This document shows positions 43,381 through 51,967 of a stretch of DNA of 64,000 bases, in pieces. The DNA is from JAEXOD01 sp964652025 (GTDB lineage Bacteria; Bacteroidota; Ignavibacteria; Ignavibacteriales; Melioribacteraceae). Numbering within the stretch: position 1 is the stretch's first letter; each line of letters starts with the position of its first letter. The translations under genes were made by a program, and so were the position numbers. Under the pieces are notes generated by a model, which did not search any database, was not told the origin of the DNA, and saw only the letters and a program-made list of their open reading frames with translations. Location of the stretch: NCBI GenBank assembly GCA_964652025.1, contig CAZYZX010000003.1, forward strand, positions 248,001 through 312,000, in the 5' to 3' direction.

Positions 43381-45267
43381 TTACAAAATACTATTTTTTT
43401 TGTTTTCCAGTTCTTCCCATCTATCATAAAGCAATTTTACTTTTTGCTTTGCTTCGTTAAGCTTATTTGTTAGTTCATTTGTTTTTGTTGCATAAAGCTC
43501 GTAAAAATTAGGGTGCATAAAAATTTCTTCAATTCTCTTAACTTCTTCTTCTGCTTCTATAATTTTTTCTTCAATTGTTTCTAATTCTTTATTTTCTAAA
43601 TAAGAAAGTTTTTTAGGTTTTGTTTTCGGTTTTATTGGCTCTTCTTTTTCTTTTTTAATTTCTTGTTGTATTTCGTTTAATCGCTTTTCCTTCTTTTCTA
43701 AATAATAATCATAATTACCTTCGCTAAAATAAACTGTTCCATTATCTTCAAATGCTAAAATACCATTACATATTCGGTTTAAAAAATATCTATCGTGACT
43801 AACAACAATTAAACATCCTTTAAATTCTATTAATGCCTCTTCTAAAACTCGTAATGTTGGTAAATCTAAATCGTTAGTAGGTTCATCTAATAAAAGAAAA
43901 TTACCACCATTTTTAATAATTTTGGCAATTGTTAACCTGCTTTTTTCTCCACCGCTTAAACGTCCAACTTTTGTGTTTATTCTATCATCTGTAAACAAAA
44001 ATCGCCTTAAATATGTCCATACTTTCATTGTCTGATTACCAAAAAACACAAAATCGTTACCATCTGCTATTGCTTCTATTACTGTTTTACTATCATCTAA
44101 AATTAATCGCTCTTGATCTATATAATTAAACTTTGTTTTTTCTCCAACTTCAATTTCACCTTCGCTTGGGGTAATTAATCCTAATATAGTTTTTAATAGT
44201 GTAGTTTTTCCAACACCATTTTTACCTATTACTCCTAATTTTCTACCCGGTTCAAAAATAAAATTAAAATCCTTAATTAAGTATTTATCACCAATTTTTA
44301 CTGATATATTTTTAAGCCTTAAAATTGTATTCCCCAATTTTTCGGGTTCAGGTATAACCAAATCTACAAACTTTTCTTCATTATAAGGTTTTTCTTCTAA
44401 AACTTTATAATAATTTTCTAATCTACTTTTGGATTTCGTTCGCCTTGCTTTTGGACCTCTAACCACCCAAGCTAATTCTCGTCTTAAAAAATTTTGGCGC
44501 TTCTCTTCTTCTGCTTCTGCTAATGCGTCTCGTTCACTTTTATTAATTAAGTAATCTGTATAATTACCTTGGTGGGAATAAAAGACTCCGTTGCTTAGCT
44601 CTACAATTCGATTAGCAATTCTATCTAAAAAGTATCTATCGTGTGTAACAAATATGCAGCTCCCTTTATAATCAGCTAAATAATTTTCTATATACTCAAT
44701 AGATTCAGTATCTAAATGATTAGTAGGTTCATCTAAAATTAATAAATCTGGTTTAGCAATTAATGCCCTGCAAAGTGCAACCCTTCGTTTTTCACCACCA
44801 CTTAAGTTTTTAACTAATTCGTTTTTATCTGGTGCATTAAGCTCTTTAATTAATCGGTTTATATTAACATCTAAATTCCAACCATCTAACAGTGTAATTT
44901 GCTCTTCGTAATATGCTCGTTTTTTATCATCATAACTTAAGGCTTCATATTGCTTTAGTAAATTTATAATTCTTTCCGCACCATCTGCAATATTAAAATA
45001 AACTGTGGAGTCTTCAATTAGTGTAAAATCTTGAGGTAAAAAACCAATTACTAAATCTTTCTTTTTGCTTATATTACCATAATCTGGCTGCATTAAACCG
45101 GAAATAATCTTCAAAAAAGAGGATTTACCCGCTCCATTTCTTCCTATTAATCCAATTCTATCCCCTTCGTGTATGCTTAAATTGGCTTTATTAAGTATTA
45201 CTTGCTGCCCATAGTGTAGCTCGATATCTTGTGCTGTTAAAATTACTGTTGATATATTTTCGCTCAT
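43381..45267 (-). CDS. ABC-F family ATPase (Uup-like)
   Basis: 628 residues and soluble. Two ABC domains: the first with GRNGAGKSSFLK, LSGGEKRRVAL and LLILDEPTNHLD; the second with GKNGVGKTTLLK, LSGGEKSRLTI and LLLDEPTNDLD. They are joined by a charged linker (about 245-300). A C-terminal coiled coil (about 545-628) is typical of Uup. ABC-F proteins act on ribosomes or nucleic acids rather than in transport. It lies downstream of the amylase gene but a terminator separates them. Confidence 0.92.
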   Translation of the reverse strand: MSENISTVILTAQDIELHYGQQVILNKANLSIHEGDRIGLIGRNGAGKSSFLKIISGLMQPDYGNISKKKDLVIGFLPQDFTLIEDSTVYFNIADGAERIINLLKQYEALSYDDKKRAYYEEQITLLDGWNLDVNINRLIKELNAPDKNELVKNLSGGEKRRVALCRALIAKPDLLILDEPTNHLDTESIEYIENYLADYKGSCIFVTHDRYFLDRIANRIVELSNGVFYSHQGNYTDYLINKSERDALAEAEEEKRQNFLRRELAWVVRGPKARRTKSKSRLENYYKVLEEKPYNEEKFVDLVIPEPEKLGNTILRLKNISVKIGDKYLIKDFNFIFEPGRKLGVIGKNGVGKTTLLKTILGLITPSEGEIEVGEKTKFNYIDQERLILDDSKTVIEAIADGNDFVFFGNQTMKVWTYLRRFLFTDDRINTKVGRLSGGEKSRLTIAKIIKNGGNFLLLDEPTNDLDLPTLRVLEEALIEFKGCLIVVSHDRYFLNRICNGILAFEDNGTVYFSEGNYDYYLEKKEKRLNEIQQEIKKEKEEPIKPKTKPKKLSYLENKELETIEEKIIEAEEEVKRIEEIFMHPNFYELYATKTNELTNKLNEAKQKVKLLYDRWEELENKKNSIL

Positions 45268-45276
45268 ATATATATA

Positions 45277-45298
45277 AAAATTTGGCGGCTAAGCCGCC
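45277..45298 (-). terminator. Rho-independent terminator of the amylase gene
   Basis: GGCGGC-TTA-GCCGCC on the minus strand, followed by AAATTTTTAT. It stands out in this AT-rich sequence. Confidence 0.7.
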
Positions 45299-45331
45299 TG
45301 ATTATAAAAAACTAATGGAGTTTTGATGAAA

Positions 45332-46717
45332 TTACTTTTTAGTAAAAATATAAAATTGCCAGGGTTTTAATTTTAGTGCTGCAACATTATTAAAAGTTCT
45401 CTGCTTTTCATTAGCAAAATTAGTAAACGTACCATCTAATATATCGCTACTTACCCATGCAGTTACATTACTATTAGATAAATTAAATAGCCCAAACACT
45501 ACATTTTTTTCTAATACGCGTGCTACTGCTAAAACATTTCGTTTAACATTTACTGGCAAAATAACTATACTGCCACCATAGTTACCGTTCCACAACGCTT
45601 TATTATATGTTTTTAAGCTACATAATTTAGTAATAAGTTCTTCAGTTTTTGTGCTTTGCCATTTAACAGAGTCTTTTTCAAAAAATGATAAACGTTTTTT
45701 ATTTTCAGCTTCTTGACCAGTATAAATTAATGGCATACCGCGTAATATAAATGTTAATGCCGTAAATGCTTTAACTTTTTCTGCACCAAGTCTCTCATAT
45801 TCACTACCTGCCCAACTGTTTTCATCGTGGTTAGTTATAAATAGCATTCTATATTCACCATTAGAATACTCATCTACATCATTTACAATATATCTTCTTA
45901 AATCTTTTACGCTCTTTCTTCCTTTAGCAATATCGTTAAATAAGTGTAATGCTGTCCAGCTGTAACCCATATCAAATGCCTTACGCTGATATTCTTTTTT
46001 TTCAGCTTCTGCAAGCATAAAAACCGGTTTAATCTCTTCTATTTTAACCCTTGCTTCTTCCCAAAAATCTAATGGCACCATATCCGCAACATCACATCTA
46101 AAGCCATCTATATCATATTTTGCAACCCAATACTTCATGGATTTTATCATTTCTTTGCGTAAAGTTTGGTTATTGTAATCCAAATCTATTACATCGTGCC
46201 AATCTTTTACCGGTGGCACAAAATTGCCCGATGTATCTTTTACGTAAAATTCTGGATTTGTTTTTGTCCATTTATGATCCCATGCCGTATGATTTGCCAC
46301 CCAATCTAATATTACATACATCCCATTTTTATGGATTGTATTTACTAAACTTTTAAAGTCTTCTTCATTTCCAAATTCTGGATTTATTGCTGAGTAATCT
46401 TTTATGCTGTAATAGCTACCTAGTGTCCCTTTTCTATTTACTTCTCCTATTGGTTGAATTGGCATAAGCCATAATATTTTTACCCCTAATGCTTTTAACC
46501 TTGGTATATGATTTTCTAACGCTTTAAATGTCCCTTCCTTTGTAAATTGTCTTACGTTTATTTCATATATTACGGCATCTTTGCTCCACTCAACTATTTC
46601 CCTACCTTCCAAACTTTTTTTAATTGGCTGGGTTTTATTAATTTTGCTAAATACTAAATATCCTATTGTTGCTATTATTACCAAAATTATTATGCTAATT
46701 AAACTATTTTTTAACAT
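45332..46717 (-). CDS. GH13 alpha-amylase-family glycosidase, membrane-anchored or exported
   Basis: 461 residues. An N-terminal hydrophobic helix (about 6-24) without an obvious cleavage site suggests a membrane anchor. The GH13 barrel has VIYEINVRQFTKEGTF, conserved region I DWVANHT (about 134), region II DGFRCDVADM with the nucleophile Asp, region III MLAEAE with the acid/base Glu, and region IV ITNHDENSW. A small beta domain C ends the protein. It acts on alpha-glucans; exact specificity is unknown. It is expressed alone. Confidence 0.92.
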   Translation of the reverse strand: MLKNSLISIIILVIIATIGYLVFSKINKTQPIKKSLEGREIVEWSKDAVIYEINVRQFTKEGTFKALENHIPRLKALGVKILWLMPIQPIGEVNRKGTLGSYYSIKDYSAINPEFGNEEDFKSLVNTIHKNGMYVILDWVANHTAWDHKWTKTNPEFYVKDTSGNFVPPVKDWHDVIDLDYNNQTLRKEMIKSMKYWVAKYDIDGFRCDVADMVPLDFWEEARVKIEEIKPVFMLAEAEKKEYQRKAFDMGYSWTALHLFNDIAKGRKSVKDLRRYIVNDVDEYSNGEYRMLFITNHDENSWAGSEYERLGAEKVKAFTALTFILRGMPLIYTGQEAENKKRLSFFEKDSVKWQSTKTEELITKLCSLKTYNKALWNGNYGGSIVILPVNVKRNVLAVARVLEKNVVFGLFNLSNSNVTAWVSSDILDGTFTNFANEKQRTFNNVAALKLKPWQFYIFTKK

Positions 46718-46793
46718 TATTTACCTGTAATTTTTTTAAAAATTATTATATTAATTTACAATTTATTTTATAATTTTCCCATAAAAACTTAAT

Positions 46794-47849
46794 ATGACTA
46801 AACAAGCTTCTGACCCAACAATAAAGTTTTTTGTTACTGTTTTAGGTACTTTAGCACTGCTTTTTACTTTAAAAGAGCTTAAAAGTATTTTTTTACCCTT
46901 TGTTATAGCTTATTTTTTGTTTTTCCTTTTTACTCCTTTTAATAATTTTTTATCAAGAAAAAAAGTACCGTTAAGCATTTCAATTTTAATTAATATCACC
47001 ATTTTGTTTACTGGTATAACTTTAATTGGACAGTTTATTGTTGCTTCTTTTAGCCAATTTGGAGAGCAAATACCTTACTACACAACAAAACTAAACAATA
47101 TTATAATCAATTTTGCAATAGATTCTGGAATTAAAAATCCTATCTTATTAAATTTTGATATTGGTAAATATTTAGCAAAATTAGATTATGCTGTTTTTGC
47201 TAGTGGTGTTTTTTCATCTACTGTGGATTTCTTTTCTAATATCTTTTTAATACTATTTTTCTTTATTTTTATTAATAGTGGTCACGATAAAATTATAGAA
47301 GCTTTCAAAAATAGATTTGAACCAAAACTAAACGATGAAAAAGAGAACGACGAAAGCTTTATTTACGATACTGTAAAAAATATAACAGACCAAGTTCAAA
47401 AGTATATTTCCACAAAAGCTTTAATTAGCTTAACTATTTCTATTATTGTTGGCATTGTTTTACTTATTTTTGGTGTGGATTTTATTTTAGTTTGGGCTGC
47501 TTTAACTTTTTTCTTAAATTTTATTCCTAATATTGGGTCTATTATTTCTGTTATTCTTCCAACTTTAATGTGTTTAATTCAATACGAGTCTATTGGTTAT
47601 GCGGCATTATTATTAGTTATATTAATAGTTTTTCAAAATTTAGTGGGTAATGTTTTAGAGCCCAAAATATTTGGTAATAAATTGGGCTTAAATCCTATTG
47701 TTATTTTACTTTCCTTATTGTTATGGGGATACATTTGGGGAATTGCAGGAATGATTTTATCTGTTCCCATAACTGCTATCTTAAAAATTATTTTTGAACG
47801 TAGTAATTCTAAAAATCTACACCTTATTAGCGGTATTATGAGTAATTAG
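46794..47849 (+). CDS. AI-2E/PerM (UPF0118) family membrane protein
   Basis: 351 residues with about seven or eight transmembrane helices. Family features are LKSIFLPFVIAYFLFFLFTPFNNFLSRKKVP near the N-terminus, a soluble loop (about 170-200), and the C-terminal block FFLNFIPNIGSIISVILPTL...VGNVLEPKIFGNKLGLNPIVILLSLLLWGYIWGIAGMILSVPITAILKI. Members include proposed autoinducer-2 exporters and Na+/H+ antiporters; the substrate here is unknown. It stands alone, convergent with the HEAT-like gene. Confidence 0.93.
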   Translation: MTKQASDPTIKFFVTVLGTLALLFTLKELKSIFLPFVIAYFLFFLFTPFNNFLSRKKVPLSISILINITILFTGITLIGQFIVASFSQFGEQIPYYTTKLNNIIINFAIDSGIKNPILLNFDIGKYLAKLDYAVFASGVFSSTVDFFSNIFLILFFFIFINSGHDKIIEAFKNRFEPKLNDEKENDESFIYDTVKNITDQVQKYISTKALISLTISIIVGIVLLIFGVDFILVWAALTFFLNFIPNIGSIISVILPTLMCLIQYESIGYAALLLVILIVFQNLVGNVLEPKIFGNKLGLNPIVILLSLLLWGYIWGIAGMILSVPITAILKIIFERSNSKNLHLISGIMSN

Positions 47850-47853
47850 TTTA

Positions 47854-48231
47854 TTATTTTTCAATAATATTCATTTTACTTAATGCTTTTATTGTATTGT
47901 TAGCTGATAATAGCCCTTGTGCTTTTAATTGTGCGTCATCTGTATCAAACTCTAACAATGTTAAAGCAAGAACAAATTGTAAATAATCATCTTCTTCAGT
48001 ATAACTAGCATTTATTAAATCTGGCAATAGTTCATCATATTTAAATTTTGCACACATTTCATAACCACTTTTGCGCAACCCTATATTATCACTATTTATT
48101 GCAGATTTTAAATTCAAAATTGCTTTTTCTTTTTTACTTAAGTTAGTTTTTTCTTGAGCACTTAAATTTAACGATAAAGCAACAACGCAAACCAACGTAA
48201 ACAACACGAAATTATAATATTTAGTTTTCAT
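47854..48231 (-). CDS. Small secreted helical (HEAT-repeat-like) protein
   Basis: 125 residues from MKTKYYNFVLF, chosen because GGAG lies 6 bases upstream of this ATG; an in-frame ATG at 48243 precedes it. The signal peptide ends near LNLSAQE. The mature part is helical with HEAT-like spacing (ILNLKSAINSDNIGLRKSGYEMCAKFKYDELLPDLINA...YLQFVLALTLLEFDTDDAQ). Function is unknown. An ECF-type promoter with one -35 mismatch lies upstream (48275-48300), linking it tentatively to the ECF sigma factor of this window. Confidence 0.7.
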   Translation of the reverse strand: MKTKYYNFVLFTLVCVVALSLNLSAQEKTNLSKKEKAILNLKSAINSDNIGLRKSGYEMCAKFKYDELLPDLINASYTEEDDYLQFVLALTLLEFDTDDAQLKAQGLLSANNTIKALSKMNIIEK

Positions 48232-48274
48232 ATCAGGCTCCATTTAATTAATGTTTTTTACTTTCATTAATTAA

Positions 48275-48300
48275 GACGAACCACTTAATGAAAAGTTATA
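48275..48300 (-). promoter_or_regulatory. Near-match ECF-type promoter TATAAC-N16-CGTC
   Basis: On the minus strand TATAAC (48300-48295, one mismatch to TGTAAC), 16 bases, CGTC (48278-48275), then TTAATTAAT, 43 bases before the chosen ATG at 48231. Spacing is identical to the elements at 13367 and 32973. Confidence 0.45.
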
Positions 48301-48321
48301 AATTAAGTTCATAAATTTTAA

Positions 48322-48352
48322 AAATAAAAACCCCCGAAATTATTTCGAGGGT
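48322..48352 (-). terminator. Rho-independent terminator of the M16 peptidase operon
   Basis: On the minus strand CCCTCGAAAT pairs with ATTTCGGGGG (one G-U pair), followed by TTTTTATTTTT. Confidence 0.8.
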
Positions 48353-48382
48353 AAAGTTTTATAACAAAAGTTAATTTAATTT

Positions 48383-50458
48383 TTATTTTACTTCAAACTT
48401 ACTATCTGGAATATCAGAATTAATTTTAACATCGGTTACACTTAAATCGAACTTTTGTCCTGCCATTATTTGCTTATATAAGTAAGGCACTTTTATACCA
48501 TTAACATCTTTGTAATCATCATAAATAATTACAGAAGTAAAATTGCCTTGTGGTGTTTCGATTGTGTTCACATCCCTATTTTTTAATCCCGTCTTTGTGT
48601 CAAAATAGGTTATAGTATTTTGTCCACTTGCAAATTTTATTGTTACTTTATAATAATCAACTCCGTCAATGTTCTCAATTCCATTTAGCTCTGCAGTTGC
48701 ACCATATTTTGCTAAATCTAATAACGGTTCAATAGCAGCTTCATATTTCAATCGTTCAAATTCTTTGCCATCCAACATTTTAGTCTGCCCCATTGCGGAT
48801 TGTTTAGCTTTTGCTCCATCAGAAACGGTTTCTTGAACAAACATACCCGCATCTACTTTTTGATATAATTTACCACCTTCTTTTTTAATTAAATTAACCG
48901 AAAGGTCACCCATTGGTGTTTTACCTTTCATTGTAACAGATATATTTTTAATTTTTGCAAGGTTTTCCTTTCCACCAACAGCGTTAATAAAATCAGATAT
49001 CACTTTATCAACTGTTAATCCTTCTGGTAGTTTTTTTGCACTTGGGTCTACTTTGTTGCCATAAAAATCTAAATACTCTATTTTACCATTTTGTGCAAAC
49101 TTTGCTAATGGAGAAGAAATTTCATCACTTTTACCAACCACAACAACATAAGCATTATTTGGTTTTATTAATCTACCAGCAGCTTCGTAAATATCATCTA
49201 CTGTTAACGAGTTTAATACTTTTAAATAATTTTTATAAAAATCCTTAGGTAAATTATATCTTTCTATATTAAGCGCAAAATTAGCTATGGTTTGTGGGTC
49301 TTCTAAACTTCTAGAAAATGAGCCCGTTAAAAAGTTCTTTGTTCTTTGCAACTCTTCTTCTGTAATTTTTTCGGTTCGCATCCTATTCATTTCATTTAAT
49401 ATTTCTGTAACAGCACTATCTGTAACAGAGTTACGAACTTCGCAATATGCAGTAAAATTACCAACATATTCATCTGGTGTAATATTAGAATATGCACCAT
49501 AAGTAAACGCATGCTTTTCCCGCAAATTCATAAATAAACGCGCTGTTGCACTTCCTCCTAATATTGCATTTATTACTTGTGCTTTTATTTGGTCAGTCGT
49601 TCCAATCTTTAAATCTAATGGATATGTAACATTAACTACAGACTGAACTGAATTGCTTCTATCAGAAACTACAACTTTGCGCACTAATGGCTGCTTAACT
49701 GTTTTTAATTCTGTTTTTGTTACTTCTTTACTTGTCCAATTACCTAAATATTTTGTAACTAATTTTTTAGCATCACTTAAGGTTATATCACCTACTATTG
49801 CTAAGTAAGAAATGTTTGGTACAAAATAAGTGTTATAATAATTTTTGCAAACATCTAATGTTACTGCTTTAATTGTCTCTTCACTTTCTATTTCACCATA
49901 TGGATGATCTTTACCATATAAAACCACACTTCTAACACGTTGTGAAATGCTTTGCGGTTCTTCTTTTGCAGATGCTAAACCACTTAACATTTTGGTTTTT
50001 ATTTTATCTAACTCTTCTTGCTTAAACTCGCTATTTAATATTATATCAGACATTATTTCAAAAAGCTTTTCTGTATTTTTGCTTAAGCAAGATGCATTTA
50101 TAGAGTTTGAAGATGTACTTAAATTTGCACCAATAAAATCAATCTCTTCATCAATTTCTGATTTAGTTCTTGTTTTGGTTCCCGTTCCTAATAATTCACC
50201 TGTAATTTCAACATATCCAGCAAATTCTTTTTCTAAAATTGGCTCGCGATTAACAATAAATCTAAAATTTACTTTAGGTAGCTTGTGGTTTTCTACAACA
50301 ATAACTTTTAACCCATTGGGTAACACAAACATTTCATAATCCCCAATGTTTATTGTGGGGGCAGGACCTGGTAACGGTTTTTTACTTCTATCTACTTGAG
50401 CAAACAAAATATTTGCCGCTAATATTATAAATAATGCCAATACTAATTTATTTTTCAT
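48383..50458 (-). CDS. M16B non-catalytic-type peptidase subunit fused to a LolA-like lipoprotein-sorting domain
   Basis: About 691 residues from MKNKLVLALF (GGAG 6 bases before this ATG; an in-frame TTG upstream is ignored). The signal peptide ends near ILFAQ. The M16 N-terminal domain lacks the HxxEH zinc motif: the position reads GYVEITGELLGTGT. It is therefore the substrate-binding partner subunit. Two M16 domains extend to about 465. The C-terminal ~210 residues (FINAVGGKENLAKIKNISVTMKG onward) look like an outer-membrane lipoprotein-sorting/LolA-type beta domain. It follows the catalytic M16 gene by 20 bases and presumably pairs with it. Confidence 0.88.
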   Translation of the reverse strand: MKNKLVLALFIILAANILFAQVDRSKKPLPGPAPTINIGDYEMFVLPNGLKVIVVENHKLPKVNFRFIVNREPILEKEFAGYVEITGELLGTGTKTRTKSEIDEEIDFIGANLSTSSNSINASCLSKNTEKLFEIMSDIILNSEFKQEELDKIKTKMLSGLASAKEEPQSISQRVRSVVLYGKDHPYGEIESEETIKAVTLDVCKNYYNTYFVPNISYLAIVGDITLSDAKKLVTKYLGNWTSKEVTKTELKTVKQPLVRKVVVSDRSNSVQSVVNVTYPLDLKIGTTDQIKAQVINAILGGSATARLFMNLREKHAFTYGAYSNITPDEYVGNFTAYCEVRNSVTDSAVTEILNEMNRMRTEKITEEELQRTKNFLTGSFSRSLEDPQTIANFALNIERYNLPKDFYKNYLKVLNSLTVDDIYEAAGRLIKPNNAYVVVVGKSDEISSPLAKFAQNGKIEYLDFYGNKVDPSAKKLPEGLTVDKVISDFINAVGGKENLAKIKNISVTMKGKTPMGDLSVNLIKKEGGKLYQKVDAGMFVQETVSDGAKAKQSAMGQTKMLDGKEFERLKYEAAIEPLLDLAKYGATAELNGIENIDGVDYYKVTIKFASGQNTITYFDTKTGLKNRDVNTIETPQGNFTSVIIYDDYKDVNGIKVPYLYKQIMAGQKFDLSVTDVKINSDIPDSKFEVK

Positions 50459-50478
50459 TTTATTCTCCAAACTTCAAA

Positions 50479-51801
50479 TTATTTTTTTAAACTTTTTGGC
50501 AAATAATATAAAACAACTCTATTATCTTTTACCAAGTATTTCTTTGCAACTTTCATAATATCTTCGCGTGTAACTTTCATATACCTTTCTATTTCAGTAT
50601 TAATTAAATTAGCATCACCAAAATAAACATGATAATTTGCCAAGCTTTCTGCAATTCCTGCAACTTTACTATTTTCATCTACAAAACTTCTTTCTACTTG
50701 ATTTTGCAATTTTACAAATTCACGCTCGCTAATAAGATTATTTTGAACATTTTGGATCTGATTATTCATTTCATCTTCAACTTCTTTAGGGTCTTTACCC
50801 ATGTTGCAAACAGCAAAAACTAAAAATTGTCCGCTATCTTCTAATGCAAATGGAAAAGACATAGCAGTAACCGCTAATTGCTTTTCATCTACAATGCTTT
50901 TATATAATCTGCTACTTTGCCCACCAGATAGCAAGGTTGTTAACATATTTAAAGCATAGTAATCTTCTGTACCTTGTGCGGGTATTCTATAAGATTGTAT
51001 TACTGCTGGAAGTTGAATGTTATCGTAAATTGTATCTCTAACCTCTCCACCTAAAGGCGGTTCAATCGGAAAATCTCTCTTTATTTCTTTTTTACCTTTT
51101 GGTATTTCTGCAAAATATTTGTTAATAAATTCTTTTGCTTGGGTTTTATTAATATCGCCAGCAATAGATAAAGTTGCATTATTAGGAACGTAGTAATGAT
51201 TATAAAATTCAATAAACTCATCTAATTTTGCTTGATCAATATATTGAACAGAACCAATTGTTAACCACCTATAAGGGTGCACTTTATATGCGCGCTTAAA
51301 AGTTTCTTCTAAAATCGAGCCGTATGGTCTGTTTTCGTAACTTTGTTTCCTTTCTTCTTTAACTACTTTACGTTGTGTTTCTAAGCCAACGCTATCAATC
51401 TTTAAATGCATCAAACGTTCGCTTTCCATATATAAACCAAGCTCTAATTGGTTAGATGGAAGAATTTGATAATAAAAAGTTCTATCAAAAGAGGTGTTCG
51501 CATTAAGTGTTCCGCCGGCACCTTCAATAGTCTTAAAATATTCGCCTCTTGCTATATTTGGCGAGCCTTCGAACATTAAATGCTCAAAAAAATGCGCAAA
51601 GCCAGTTCTTTCCGGATCTTCGTTTTTACTGCCTACATGATACATAATGGAGACTGCAACTATTGGCGTAGTATGGTCTTCGTGCAATATTACATGCAAC
51701 CCATTATCTAACTTATACTCTTCAAATTCAATTTTTTTTGCTCCAGAGCAGCCTATTAAAAATACTAACACTGGTATTAACATTAGGATTTTGTTTTTCA
51801 T
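50479..51801 (-). CDS. M16B zinc peptidase, catalytic subunit, lipoprotein
   Basis: 440 residues. A lipobox FLIGCS (Cys 18) predicts membrane anchoring by lipid. The inverted zinc motif HFFEH (70-74) is intact, with the distal Glu in KVVKEERKQSYENRPYG. A C-terminal M16 domain completes the usual ~430-residue form. Such pitrilysin-like enzymes degrade peptides in the periplasm. Together with the next gene, which has lost the zinc motif, it should form a catalytic/non-catalytic pair. Confidence 0.94.
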   Translation of the reverse strand: MKNKILMLIPVLVFLIGCSGAKKIEFEEYKLDNGLHVILHEDHTTPIVAVSIMYHVGSKNEDPERTGFAHFFEHLMFEGSPNIARGEYFKTIEGAGGTLNANTSFDRTFYYQILPSNQLELGLYMESERLMHLKIDSVGLETQRKVVKEERKQSYENRPYGSILEETFKRAYKVHPYRWLTIGSVQYIDQAKLDEFIEFYNHYYVPNNATLSIAGDINKTQAKEFINKYFAEIPKGKKEIKRDFPIEPPLGGEVRDTIYDNIQLPAVIQSYRIPAQGTEDYYALNMLTTLLSGGQSSRLYKSIVDEKQLAVTAMSFPFALEDSGQFLVFAVCNMGKDPKEVEDEMNNQIQNVQNNLISEREFVKLQNQVERSFVDENSKVAGIAESLANYHVYFGDANLINTEIERYMKVTREDIMKVAKKYLVKDNRVVLYYLPKSLKK

Positions 51802-51908
51802 TATTTTATCCTTTTTAATTGGTGATTAAATTAATATTATCAACTTAAAATTAATAAGTTTATTTTACTTAAACAATAATTTATTAAACATTTTATATTT
51901 TAGTAAAA

Positions 51909-51937
51909 TTGCTTTAAATATTGTAAATTTGTAGATT
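51909..51937 (+). promoter_or_regulatory. Candidate sigma-70-type promoter of the glycosidase gene
   Basis: TTGCTT (51909-51914), 17-base spacer, TAGATT (51932-51937), 30 bases before the ATG, which has a GGGGAGA ribosome site. Confidence 0.4.
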
Positions 51938-51967
51938 AAATTTAATTTTTAACGGGGAGATACGATT

